Shown piece by piece: positions 18,112 through 26,669 of a stretch of DNA of 64,000 nt (the first letter of the stretch is position 1; the number at the start of each line of letters is the position of its first letter). The stretch lies in NCBI GenBank assembly GCA_040772685.1, contig JAXGXQ010000006.1, positions 70,644 through 134,643 of the forward strand. Reading direction: 5' to 3'. Source of the stretch: JAXGXQ01 sp040772685. GTDB lineage: Bacteria > Bacillota > Clostridia > Saccharofermentanales > UBA5734. The notes below the pieces were generated by a model. The model saw nothing but the letters and a program-made list of their open reading frames with translations. It did no database searches and was not told where the DNA came from. The position numbers and the translations under genes were made by a program.

Positions 18112-18481
18112 GAAGTGGTGCAGCCCTTTCTATACTGTTCAGGCAACCAGCCTGCAGCATTTTGAGTATAGCCTATGGGCAATGAATTGTCATGCCCGGT
18201 CGTCCGAAGCGCCCGAGGCTGCAATTAAGGCTGTAATTAACAGCAGGTTGCTATAACTTGGATATTTACTACATTTATATGGCAATAACCAGGCTAAGAT
18301 CCGTAACTCTGAAGGATTGCAGAAAAAACAAATCACGTCTAGAATAAGTAATGCTGTCTGATTTATCCGCCGGCCAAATAATTTTGCCCTTCAGGCCGAT
18401 TTCTCGCTTAAAGTCTCTGTGAATCGGCCTTTTTATAAGGAAAACAATAAATGCATAATAACAATGTGACAGGAAGAAAAA
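18112..18481. other. Intergenic region, 370 bp, with leader terminator
   Basis: Divergent spacer between two glycosyltransferase genes. It carries a plus-strand terminator hairpin at 18393-18434 but no gene on that strand. No known riboswitch fold was recognised and no strong promoter is visible. Confidence 0.6.
18393..18434 (+). terminator. Terminator/attenuator in the leader of the GT2 gene
   Basis: Nine-bp perfect stem (AGGCCGATT / AATCGGCCT), 20-nt loop, then TTTTT. No gene lies upstream on this strand, so it would terminate a leader or a small RNA. A further GGCC at 18372-18375 could pair with the left arm and form an alternative structure. Confidence 0.7.
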
Positions 18482-19735
18482 ATGGATAAAGTGCTGCTCA
18501 CAATTATCTGGGTCATTAGCATTATTCTTGTTCTATATGCTGCCTACTATGTGTTTCTCGCAATTTTTGGCCTTAAGCGAACAAAACGTATCACAGAGCC
18601 GCATGCGCCAAAGCATAAGTTTTTGATTATGATAGCCGCCCGTAATGAAGGCATAGTTATTGGCTACCTGATTGACAGTCTTTTGAAGCAAAACTACCCC
18701 CGCGAGTTATTTGAAATCCTGGTTGTCGTCAACAACACTACTGACGACACTGAAGCTGTTGCGTTGCGGCATGGCGCCAGAGCGTTGGTCTGTCCGTTGC
18801 GGGTACGATCCAAGGGCGATGCCATGGCCTGGGCTTATCAGAACTTGCCCCCAGACATTGAATTTGACGCTGTGTGTATATTTGATGCTGACAACCTGGC
18901 CCACCCCGATTTCCTGCTCCAGATGAATCAGGCGCTTTGTTCCGGCATCGAAGCAGCTCAAGGCTATCGCGACACCAAAAATCCGCACGACACCTGGAAT
19001 TCTGGCACCTGGGCCATCAACTATTGGCTGGGCGGCCGCTTTTACAATCAACCGCATCATGTCCTGAGTCTTTCTTCAATTATCTATGGGACCGGTTTCA
19101 TGCTTTCACATCGAATTATCGAAAAAATCGGCGGTCTGCAAAGCTGCACGCTGGCGGAAGATTTTGAAATTACCATGCAATGTATTCTCGCGGATGAGAA
19201 GGTCGGGTGGGTTCCTGATGCCATCACCTATGACGAACAATCACTGGGTTTTGATACTACCTGGAAGCAACGCCGCCGCTGGCTGGTAGGCTTTCTGCAG
19301 GTGATTTCGCTTTATGGCCAGCGCCTGATTAAAGCTACTTTACATAAGCCTACGCGAGTCAAACTGGATTTTATGTTGTATATGCTTACTCCCTTTGCGA
19401 CATATTTATCGATAATTGTCTTTTCACTGGGAGTAGTGCTGCGCCTGATCGTATTGAAATATCCACTTTTTCCCTTGACACAGTTTTATGATATGTTTGG
19501 ACCATCACTGATAATGTCGATCCTGTTTCCGATAGCGCTTGCTTTGTTTGTTGTCATTGTTGAAAAAAAATTAAAACCGGGGATAATAAAAGGCATTCTG
19601 GGCTTTCCCTTATTCATGATACTGGCGATTCCCTTGCATATAGTCGCGCTATTGATTTATAAGAAGGATTTCCGCTGGGAGGAAATCCGCCACACGAAAG
19701 CTGTATCCATAGACCAGATCGAAAAAAACAAATGA
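18482..19735 (+). CDS. Family 2 glycosyltransferase, membrane-bound
   Basis: 417 residues. One N-terminal membrane segment (about 5-29), a GT2 catalytic domain (IMIAARNEGIVIGYLIDSLL; FDADN as the metal-binding DxD-like motif; TLAEDFEITMQ as the catalytic ED; QRRRWLVG as the Q/RxxRW element), then three or four C-terminal membrane segments (about 290-400). This layout is that of processive or polyprenyl-linked glycan synthases (BcsA/IcaA/hyaluronan synthase-like). Product unknown. AGGAAG lies ahead of ATG, and ndk follows 13 bp after the stop. Confidence 0.9.
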   Translation: MDKVLLTIIWVISIILVLYAAYYVFLAIFGLKRTKRITEPHAPKHKFLIMIAARNEGIVIGYLIDSLLKQNYPRELFEILVVVNNTTDDTEAVALRHGARALVCPLRVRSKGDAMAWAYQNLPPDIEFDAVCIFDADNLAHPDFLLQMNQALCSGIEAAQGYRDTKNPHDTWNSGTWAINYWLGGRFYNQPHHVLSLSSIIYGTGFMLSHRIIEKIGGLQSCTLAEDFEITMQCILADEKVGWVPDAITYDEQSLGFDTTWKQRRRWLVGFLQVISLYGQRLIKATLHKPTRVKLDFMLYMLTPFATYLSIIVFSLGVVLRLIVLKYPLFPLTQFYDMFGPSLIMSILFPIALALFVVIVEKKLKPGIIKGILGFPLFMILAIPLHIVALLIYKKDFRWEEIRHTKAVSIDQIEKNK

Positions 19736-19748
19736 TAAAAGGAGATTC

Positions 19749-20156
19749 ATGGAAAAAACACTGGTTTTGATAAAACCTGACGCCGTAGAGCGAAACCTGA
19801 TTGGCGCCATCATCGCTATTTACGAAGAGAATGGTCTGAAAGTAACGCGCATGCAGCTTATGCAAGCAGAACGGCATTTAGCAATGGAGCATTACCAGGA
19901 ACATATTGGGAAGCCCTATTTTGAACCGTTGATGTCTTATATCACCCGCAGCCCGCTTGTCAGCATTGAACTTCAGGGAAAAGGTGCGATTGCCAGGGTG
20001 CGGGCTCTTAACGGAAATACAAACCCGGCAGAAGCTGACGCCAATACAATCCGCGGACGCTTCGGCCTCAGCTTTCAGGAAAATACTGTCCATGGTTCAG
20101 ATTCACCTGCCAGTGCAGTTCGTGAACTGGCAATCTGGTTTCGCTGTTACTGCTGA
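19749..20156 (+). CDS. ndk: Nucleoside diphosphate kinase
   Basis: A 135-residue enzyme that balances (d)NTP pools by passing phosphate via a histidine. The N-terminal TLVLIKPDAVERNLIG and the active-site NTVHGSDS with the phospho-histidine are intact. Length is the family norm. AAAGGAG precedes ATG. It sits in a possible operon between the GT2 gene and a hexapeptide acyltransferase, which could tie it to nucleotide-sugar supply. Confidence 0.97.
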   Translation: MEKTLVLIKPDAVERNLIGAIIAIYEENGLKVTRMQLMQAERHLAMEHYQEHIGKPYFEPLMSYITRSPLVSIELQGKGAIARVRALNGNTNPAEADANTIRGRFGLSFQENTVHGSDSPASAVRELAIWFRCYC

Positions 20157-20190
20157 AAGTCAGCGATCCCTGCTCAATGTGAGGTGTTGT

Positions 20191-20766
20191 ATGGCTTACA
20201 CAAAACATGAGACTGCGATCATTGAAGACGGAACAAGTATTGGTGACGGCACCCGGATCGGGCCCTTCTGCACGATTCACAAAGATGCTGTTATCGGCGG
20301 GGATTGCACGTTCGGACAGAATGTCCATGTTGGTGACTGCGTCAAAATCGGCAACCATTGCAAAATCCAGAATAATGCCAGTATTTTCGAAGGCGTTGTG
20401 CTGGAAGACTATGTGTTCTGCGGACCTGCCTGCTGCTTCGCCAATGATGCGACACCGCGCAGCAAATATCCCAAGGGCGATTTAAGCTGTGAGCGTACAA
20501 TCGTCAGGGAAGGTGCTTCAATTGGCGCTAATGCAACCATTATTATGGGTAATCCGATTGGCCGCTATGCCATGGTAGGGGCAGGTGCTGTCGTCACCCG
20601 CCGTGTCCCGGCCCACGCCTTAATGATCGGCATACCTGCGCGCCAGACCGGCTGGGTTTGTGAATGCGGCATGCAGCTTAATAAAGCGTTATTGTGTGAA
20701 ACCTGCGGTCGGCAGTACGAGTACCTGCCGGATGATGAAGGCTTGCGCAAAACCAGAATGAAATAA
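20191..20766 (+). CDS. Hexapeptide-repeat acyl/acetyltransferase (WbbJ/WlbB-like)
   Basis: 191 residues with a left-handed beta-helix of hexapeptide repeats (IEDGTSIGDGTRIGPFCTIH and onwards), a GAGAVVTRRVPAHALMIGIP closing turn, and a C-terminal CxC...CxxC zinc-ribbon-like tail (CECGMQLN, CETCG). This matches UDP-sugar N-acetyltransferases of the WlbB/WbpD type, which act in surface glycan synthesis. ATG 20191 has TGAGGTG upstream; a longer in-frame opening starts within ndk and is not needed. Last gene before a strong terminator. Confidence 0.9.
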   Translation: MAYTKHETAIIEDGTSIGDGTRIGPFCTIHKDAVIGGDCTFGQNVHVGDCVKIGNHCKIQNNASIFEGVVLEDYVFCGPACCFANDATPRSKYPKGDLSCERTIVREGASIGANATIIMGNPIGRYAMVGAGAVVTRRVPAHALMIGIPARQTGWVCECGMQLNKALLCETCGRQYEYLPDDEGLRKTRMK

Positions 20767-20779
20767 AGCGGAGCCTGGA

Positions 20780-20820
20780 AAAGCGGCCGATCATCCTGCA
20801 CAAGGATAATCGGCCGCTTT
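20780..20820. terminator. Bidirectional terminator
   Basis: A 12-bp perfect stem AAAGCGGCCGAT / ATCGGCCGCTTT, extended by ATCC/GGAT, between the convergent acyltransferase and the large cell-wall protein gene. Confidence 0.85.
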
Positions 20821-20843
20821 GGGTTTGGGTTACTTGACTTGCA

Positions 20844-23800
20844 TTAAGCGCGAGGCGCTGTTTGCTTGTAGAGTGCATTTACCGTATTTGACCCAACAAT
20901 ACCGTCAACAGCCAGTCTGGCTTTGTTTTGGAAACTCCTGACCGCTGTATCGGTACGGCTGCCGAAGATCCCGTCGGCTGTACCGCAGTTGTAGCCAAGC
21001 TGGTTGAGCCGCAGCTGTATTTGCCTTACAGCTTCACCGCGGCTGCCTTTTTTCAACAGAGAAGTCAACGTTGGCGCTGTGAGCGATCCGCCAGTGGGTG
21101 TCGGCGCTGGTGTCGGCGCTGGTGTAGGTGCGGGTGTCGGGGCTGGTGTCGGTGCGGACGGTGTGCCTGCAGTCGCGAAGAGTTTGCTGATTGTCTGCTG
21201 GCCGACTATTCCATCCGCTGTAATTTTTGCGTGAGTTTGGAATGCACGTACTGCCGCACCTGTTTTGCTGCCGAATATGCCGTCTGCTATGCCACAATTG
21301 AAACCAAGCTGATTCAAGCGCTGTTGTACTGCTTTTACCGCTTCACCACGGCTGCCGACCTTAAGTACGCCACTGAACACAGGTGCTTTGATTGTAGGAG
21401 CAGGTGCCGGTGTTGGTGTTGGAGTCGGGGTGGGCGCGGGAGTTGGTGTTGGTGTCGGCGTTGGAGTTGGTGTCGGTGTCGGCGTTGGAATTGGTGTCGG
21501 TTTGGGTGTAGGCGCAGGCGTCGTTACCGGCGGGAATAGTTTGGTGATTGTATTCTGTCCCACAATCCCGTCGACTGTTAGTTTCGCCGCGGCTTGGAAA
21601 CTGCGTACTGCTCTGTCAGTCTTGCTGCCGAAAATGCCGTCTGCTATGCCACAGTCATAACCAAGTTGATTCAAGCGCTGCTGAACTGCTTTTACCGCAT
21701 CTCCGCGGCTGCCAACCTTGAGCACCCCACTAAAAACAGGTGCCGTAATGACCGGTGTCGGAGCTGGAGTCGGCGTCGGAGCTGGTGTAGGTGTTGGAGT
21801 TGGAACCGGAGTTGGTTCTGGTCCCGGTGTTGGTGCAGGTGTCGGCTCTGGCGCAGGTACTGTGCCCGGATTCACCGGAGCTTTATAGTAGAAAAGTTTG
21901 CTTTGGGTTGTATAACCGGCAGCTCCGTCCACCGTCAGACCAGCTACCTGCTGGAATCTCTTGACCGCTGTTACTACGCTGGCTGAATATTGGCCGTCCA
22001 GAGGACCATTGTAGTATCCCAGAGCGGCAAGACGCTGCTGCAGGATCAATACTTCATAGCCGACAGAACCGGCTGACAGTACTGCCTGCCCGGCTGCTGT
22101 CTTAGGATTGTAAACCATTGTGATTTCAGCAGAACCGATAGCACCGGTTGCTGGCAGACCATTTAGCGTCTGCATGGTCTTGACTGCCTGAGTGGTAATG
22201 GGACCAAAGTTGCCGCCTGGTGTTGCCTTCAGGAAGTTGAGCTCCAGTAACCGGAGCTGGAAAACGTAAACCTGTTCACCGGTATCTCCGGGGCTAAGGC
22301 TATCTGCCTTTGCCAGCGGTGTGGCTTTGGTAGCCTGACCGCCGAGAATCAGAACCTGGAGATCATGATCCGCTTCACCAGTAAGCGGCATTTTCATTTG
22401 CTTCTGCAACGCTGTAACGGCGAATTCAGTACGTGAGCCAAATGTCCCGTCCGGTTTACCGGTCAGATAGCCAAGCTCCTGGAGCGCCTGCTGCATAGCC
22501 AGAACCTGGTCATTGCTGACCCCACGATTCAAGACAGGCAGTTTACCGATAACTGTCAGGGTACTGGTTGCTTTAAGATCACCAGCACTGACTGTAATGA
22601 CAGCGCTGCCGGCTTTCAGAGCCCGTACAGTACCGGTGCTGTCAACAGAGGCAACCTCGCTGTTGCTGCTGCTGAAAGTGAGCTTCTGGCCGGTTCCGCT
22701 GCCCGGGAGCAATTTGGCGAGGTTATCGTAGCGCCCGCCGATAGGGAGTGTGAAGCTGGACCGGCTCAGGGAGATGCCAATAAGCGGTCTGCGGCCTGTA
22801 ACTTTCCAGGTAAGAAGCGTTCCGCCATTTTGCTTAAGTGTTATGGTGGCAGCTTCTGTGGTTTTAACTTGTTGTCTGCCGTCCGGGAGCACAGCTACAG
22901 CTTCCGGTTTGGAACTGACCAGTTCGTAAGCATCCAACAGCCCGGGGACAAGACCTTCGACCGGCAACGGCAAAGCCTTGCCGGGAGAAGCTGTAAACTC
23001 TGTGCCGCTAAGCTTAAGCGAGGATGCCGCCGGCAGTACAGTGAGCACTGTCGCAGCATATTGCTGTTCGGAGTCACGCGCCACGATCAGCGTGCGGCCG
23101 ACACCCACGGCGGTGACATTTCCTTCCTGATCAACCACAGCTACTTCCGGATTCAAGCTGAGCCATTCCATGTTCGCAGCCGAAGTACCGGTAAGCGCCA
23201 GGTTTGCACTTGGCATTGGGTCGGCGACGGTAAGCTGTTGACTTGCAGGTAAGCCGAAGGCACTTTGATTTGCCTGCGCCAGTTCGGCTGTTTGCGAGTC
23301 AAAGCTGAGTGTCAGTTCCGGAACCGCGGCTGCGCCATCTACAACGGCTGCAACTGCCTGGGCGCCGGTTTCAGCCAAACCGTCAGCATTGCCGAAGTAA
23401 ACCTTACCATTGACATAAACCAGCCCTTTGGCTGTTGTCCGGGAAGCGTCACTCTGCAACAAGTACTGTCTGGCCTCGATTGTGTGCAGCCCGCCTGATT
23501 TACGGGCACCATCTGTCGGGTTGAAATAGAAAGTCTGGTCGCCGACTTTCTGCCATCCTGTCAACAATTTACCTTGTTCATCAAACAGATAAACCTGGTC
23601 CTCGATGTTGCTAAGGCCGGTCAACAGCTGACCGCTTAAATCGCGATAACCACTGCGGACAGAACTATTAAGCAACCAACCTGTTTGCAGCTTGCCTTCG
23701 TTGTCAAAACCAAAGCTGCGGCCGTTGATTTCTGCTGCGCCGGTTACAGGTGTACCGGCTGCGGTTGAATCGCTTGCGCCCAGATAAAAAATCTGATCAC

Positions 23801-24716
23801 TGATCTGCTGCCAGCCAGAAAGAAGCACGCCTTTGTTGTCAAAAAAGACGCGGCGCCCATCAATTGACTGCCAGCCCGTAAGTACATAGCCGTTTGCATC
23901 AAAGAAGTACTTGTTGCTGTCAATCGTCTGCCAGCCGGTAAGTACCCTGGCGTCCTCTGTTACGTAAGTTATCTTGCCGTTTACGGTATGAAAGCCAAGC
24001 AGCCGCACACCGTCAGTGCCGAAAATATATTTTTTGCCGTCGATTGTCTGAGGACCAGTTACATACTCGCCATTGCGGTAGTAATACTGGTGCCCGTCAA
24101 TGACCGTCCAGCCATTTGTTACATAGGAAAGCAGCGGCGATTTCATCCAGGCCGTCCAGTTACGGTCACCCAAGCGGGTTTTGACAACTCCGTATTCAAC
24201 CCCGCGGGCTTCAATAACTTCACCATTGCCGATATACACGCCCATATGGCCGCTTCGCCAGACAAGCAAACCATGAGTATTGGGGATGGTGCTGATAGGC
24301 CCTGAGACACTGGCTGAAGAGTAGATACCGTTGGCGGAACGGTCGGTGCTGGAGCTGTATTTCGGCCCATTGCTGGCTGTATCCCACCATAAATAGGCTT
24401 TGTACAGGCCTGCGCAGTCAACAACTCGGCTGCCGATCCACTCCTTGGCATGTTCATAGGCGGTTCTGCCGTCACTCATAATTTCGGCAAAAACATCGGG
24501 GTATTGATAGCGCTTACCGTCTACTGTTGCCTGATTGGCAACATGACCATAAGTTCCGTAAATGTAACCCCATTTCTCCCGCAACGCTTTATAAGCGAAA
24601 TTGACCATGCCAGTGGCTGTTGGATTTACTGTTGCTTCTACAGGCTGGGGGATGCCCTGCACCAGCATCGCTGCAGTCAGCAAACAAACGATTAGTACAA
24701 GCAGTGTTTTTTTCAT
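20844..24716 (-). CDS. Secreted multidomain cell-wall protein: NlpC/P60-like, wall-binding repeats, Big_2, six PG-binding domains
   Basis: 1290 residues from ATG 24716 (AAAGGA upstream); this start gives a clear signal peptide (KKTLLVLIVCLLTAAMLV). Residues 30-190 look like an NlpC/P60 hydrolase with Cys101 (VVDCAGLYK) and His157 (GHMGVYIGNGEV). About 200-460 are choline/wall-binding-type repeats (LTGWQSIDGRRVFFDNKG). About 470-735 contain Ig-like Big_2 units (FSSSNSEVASVDSTGTVRAL). The rest holds six PG_binding_1 domains: three divergent, then three near-identical ones (LKVGSRGEAVKAVQQRLNQL) separated by Pro/Thr linkers. The likely role is wall remodelling or a surface protein. Active-site assignment is by motif only. 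Confidence 0.92.
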   Translation of the reverse strand: MKKTLLVLIVCLLTAAMLVQGIPQPVEATVNPTATGMVNFAYKALREKWGYIYGTYGHVANQATVDGKRYQYPDVFAEIMSDGRTAYEHAKEWIGSRVVDCAGLYKAYLWWDTASNGPKYSSSTDRSANGIYSSASVSGPISTIPNTHGLLVWRSGHMGVYIGNGEVIEARGVEYGVVKTRLGDRNWTAWMKSPLLSYVTNGWTVIDGHQYYYRNGEYVTGPQTIDGKKYIFGTDGVRLLGFHTVNGKITYVTEDARVLTGWQTIDSNKYFFDANGYVLTGWQSIDGRRVFFDNKGVLLSGWQQISDQIFYLGASDSTAAGTPVTGAAEINGRSFGFDNEGKLQTGWLLNSSVRSGYRDLSGQLLTGLSNIEDQVYLFDEQGKLLTGWQKVGDQTFYFNPTDGARKSGGLHTIEARQYLLQSDASRTTAKGLVYVNGKVYFGNADGLAETGAQAVAAVVDGAAAVPELTLSFDSQTAELAQANQSAFGLPASQQLTVADPMPSANLALTGTSAANMEWLSLNPEVAVVDQEGNVTAVGVGRTLIVARDSEQQYAATVLTVLPAASSLKLSGTEFTASPGKALPLPVEGLVPGLLDAYELVSSKPEAVAVLPDGRQQVKTTEAATITLKQNGGTLLTWKVTGRRPLIGISLSRSSFTLPIGGRYDNLAKLLPGSGTGQKLTFSSSNSEVASVDSTGTVRALKAGSAVITVSAGDLKATSTLTVIGKLPVLNRGVSNDQVLAMQQALQELGYLTGKPDGTFGSRTEFAVTALQKQMKMPLTGEADHDLQVLILGGQATKATPLAKADSLSPGDTGEQVYVFQLRLLELNFLKATPGGNFGPITTQAVKTMQTLNGLPATGAIGSAEITMVYNPKTAAGQAVLSAGSVGYEVLILQQRLAALGYYNGPLDGQYSASVVTAVKRFQQVAGLTVDGAAGYTTQSKLFYYKAPVNPGTVPAPEPTPAPTPGPEPTPVPTPTPTPAPTPTPAPTPVITAPVFSGVLKVGSRGDAVKAVQQRLNQLGYDCGIADGIFGSKTDRAVRSFQAAAKLTVDGIVGQNTITKLFPPVTTPAPTPKPTPIPTPTPTPTPTPTPTPTPAPTPTPTPTPAPAPTIKAPVFSGVLKVGSRGEAVKAVQQRLNQLGFNCGIADGIFGSKTGAAVRAFQTHAKITADGIVGQQTISKLFATAGTPSAPTPAPTPAPTPAPTPAPTPTGGSLTAPTLTSLLKKGSRGEAVRQIQLRLNQLGYNCGTADGIFGSRTDTAVRSFQNKARLAVDGIVGSNTVNALYKQTAPRA
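21098..21860. repeat. Low-complexity DNA encoding Pro/Thr linkers
   Basis: Three blocks (about 21098-21160, 21399-21525 and 21757-21860) of GGTGTCGGCGCT-like hexamers encode Pro-Thr-Pro-Ala linkers between peptidoglycan-binding domains. They are slippage-prone and create false open frames on the other strand. Confidence 0.85.
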
Positions 24717-24912
24717 ACTGGGTCCTTTCCATGAAGAAAAAAGGTGGTTGTGATTGGGGGCATCGATCAGTGCGCTGAATCTGGCTGGATTTCTCGGCAC
24801 TGCGGACAAAATGAACAGATTCGGACTCAAGGGTCCGGGTGGAAAGATCGGCGGCAAACGAGCAGCAGGGTCAGATACCTCCAAAAGTTTGGATACGGAG
24901 TCATTATAACTG

Positions 24913-24942
24913 AAAAGAAAAGCCCGCCAACGTAGTGGCGGG
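24913..24942 (-). terminator. Terminator of the Gfo/Idh/MocA gene
   Basis: CCCGCCA / TGGCGGG stem with a 6-nt loop, followed on the minus strand by CTTTTCTTTT. It separates the oxidoreductase from the cell-wall protein. Confidence 0.85.
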
Positions 24943-25008
24943 AATTGTCCTGTTATTGTAATCTGGCTGACTCAAAAACTGGCAGGTAATTACACTCCTG
25001 TAATTAAC

Positions 25009-26136
25009 TCAAAGTAAACGGCCGTCTGCGTCATTGCCGGCTTCAGGTACCAGTGGAAAGCGTACAGATGTACGATCACGGTTTGAACGGTATATTGCGG
25101 TGAATATTTCGACTGTTTTGCGGCCTTCTTCACCGTCTATCAAGGGCTTTTTACTTTCAATTATCGCTCGCAGAAAATCTTCCAGCTGACGTTCCATGTA
25201 GTAGGTCAGCGCGTCAACACTGCGGAAAAAGTAGCTGTCTTCCTGTTTCCAAATCTCCAGCATATGCTCTTCACCCGGAACAGTCCAGACATCATTGTAT
25301 GGCGGGTCAACTTCAGTATGAACACCGGCGATAAACATTTGTCCGCCATCGGTTTGAACGCCGATCGAAGCGCCGTTTTCGCCATGCACGCAAACCTTGC
25401 CATATAAGGCGGGGTTTTGTGAGTTACTGACTACAATACTGCCGAGACCGCCGTTACGGAATTTTAAAACGGCCACAGCTGTATCCTCAACTTCAATATA
25501 GGGATGGTTCTCATTTGACCAAAACCCAAAAACCTCTTCGACTGGTCCCATATACCATTGCAGAATATCCAGCTGATGCGGCGCTTGATTGACAAGTACG
25601 CCGCCGCCTTCCATTTCCCAGGAGCCGCGCCAGGGGTCGCTGCGGTAATAAGCCTCATCCCGCCAGCCATAAATATTAACAGTACCCAGAATGGGACGGC
25701 CGATTTTGCCGGCGTCAATTGCTTGCTTGATTCGCTGAGCCGGACGGTAAAAGCGCCGTTGCGAAATGGTACCAAGTTGAACATTGTTATCGTTTGCCGC
25801 CTGAATCATGGCGTCGCAATCAGCCAAAGTAGAAGCCAGAGGTTTTTCGACAATAACGTGCATTCCGGAACGCGCTGCCTGAACCGCGTAATCACGGTGA
25901 AACGGATGCGGCGTGCAGATAATAACTGCTTCGACGCCCGAGCTGGCCATTGTGTTGATATCAGGGAAAGCCTCAATCCCGTATTGGCGGGCAAACTCCC
26001 GGGTCTTGGCCGGATTGCGGCCACAGACAGCGGTGAATTCAGACTCCGCTAGATTTTGTAAAGCTTTGGCATGCAAATGGGCTACTTTACCAGGTCCGAT
26101 AATCGCGGTTTTTAAACGTCGGTTATTGCTTGACAT
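25009..26136 (-). CDS. Gfo/Idh/MocA-family oxidoreductase
   Basis: A 375-residue NAD(P)-dependent sugar or inositol dehydrogenase-like enzyme. The cofactor domain begins KTAIIGPGKVAHLHAKAL, followed by the family's ICTPHPFHRDYAVQAARSG and EKPLA (Lys) motifs. The C-terminal part carries the beta-sheet substrate domain (GGGVLVNQAPHQLDILQWYM). AGAGGGA lies before ATG. No sugar transporter is adjacent, so the substrate is open. Confidence 0.92.
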   Translation of the reverse strand: MSSNNRRLKTAIIGPGKVAHLHAKALQNLAESEFTAVCGRNPAKTREFARQYGIEAFPDINTMASSGVEAVIICTPHPFHRDYAVQAARSGMHVIVEKPLASTLADCDAMIQAANDNNVQLGTISQRRFYRPAQRIKQAIDAGKIGRPILGTVNIYGWRDEAYYRSDPWRGSWEMEGGGVLVNQAPHQLDILQWYMGPVEEVFGFWSNENHPYIEVEDTAVAVLKFRNGGLGSIVVSNSQNPALYGKVCVHGENGASIGVQTDGGQMFIAGVHTEVDPPYNDVWTVPGEEHMLEIWKQEDSYFFRSVDALTYYMERQLEDFLRAIIESKKPLIDGEEGRKTVEIFTAIYRSNRDRTSVRFPLVPEAGNDADGRLL

Positions 26137-26324
26137 TACATATCCCTCTTCAGTGCATATTATGTGTGATTTTGAACGGATTTTTTCTGCCGCTGCGCAG
26201 CCTATATCTTGAAATTATAGCATTCATTCTCAAAATCGTGTTTGACACTTCGCAAACAGTAGTCCAGACTACAATAAAACAAACAGCGCCGTACTGGCGC
26301 TGCATTCTGCAGGAGGACACAACC

Positions 26325-26615
26325 ATGCATGTACGGATCGCCACTTTTTTTGTAAAGCCTGAAAGGGTTGCTGATTTCATTGCGGCTACTCTTGAAAACC
26401 AGCGTAATTCGCGCCAGGAACCCGGCGTAATCACCTTTGATTTTCAACAGGGCGCTGATGACCCGAACCGTTTTGTGTTGTACGAAATATTCAAGACAGA
26501 CGCTGATTTTGAGTACCATTTGACCACAAACCATTTTAAAGCCTGGATCGCTGTCGTACCTGACATGTTTTCCAAGCCTCGTGAAGTCGCTCTTTACCGC
26601 AGCGTAGGGGAGTAA
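26325..26615 (+). CDS. Antibiotic biosynthesis monooxygenase (ABM)-domain protein
   Basis: A 96-residue ABM domain, a small dimeric alpha/beta-barrel seen in quinol monooxygenases (YgiN) and autoinducer-2-degrading LsrG. The typical core is visible: ATFFVKPERVADFIAATLEN, EPGVITFDFQQ, FVLYEIFKTDADFEYHLTTN. ATG 26325 has AGGAGG 8 bp upstream; a longer in-frame opening begins inside the oxidoreductase promoter region and is not supported. Function probably clearance of a small quinone or aldehyde, by family only. Confidence 0.88.
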   Translation: MHVRIATFFVKPERVADFIAATLENQRNSRQEPGVITFDFQQGADDPNRFVLYEIFKTDADFEYHLTTNHFKAWIAVVPDMFSKPREVALYRSVGE

Positions 26616-26630
26616 GAAGATCTGACAGCC

Positions 26631-26669
26631 TGCTGCGCCGCTCAACTCTGCTTTTGAGTCGGCGCAGCA
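26631..26669. terminator. Long hairpin shared by convergent gene ends
   Basis: TGCTGCGCCG / CGGCGCAGCA with an inner CTCAA / TTGAG gives a 15-bp interrupted stem. It contains the last codons and stop of the GH1 gene. It lacks a long T run, so it may slow or protect rather than fully terminate. Confidence 0.55.

Noticed and set aside
21399..21525. Repeat array that might suggest CRISPR or a minisatellite
   Set aside because: Units are 6-12 bp without spacers and translate into a Pro/Thr linker.
20928..21986. Cys/Arg-rich and Gly/Val-rich open frames on the plus strand
   Set aside because: They are antisense to the repeated Pro/Thr linkers and peptidoglycan-binding domains of the wall protein, lack ribosome sites and show simple-repeat composition.
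26242..26275. TTGACA and TACAAT upstream of the ABM gene
   Set aside because: The spacer is 22 bp, too long for a normal sigma-A promoter.
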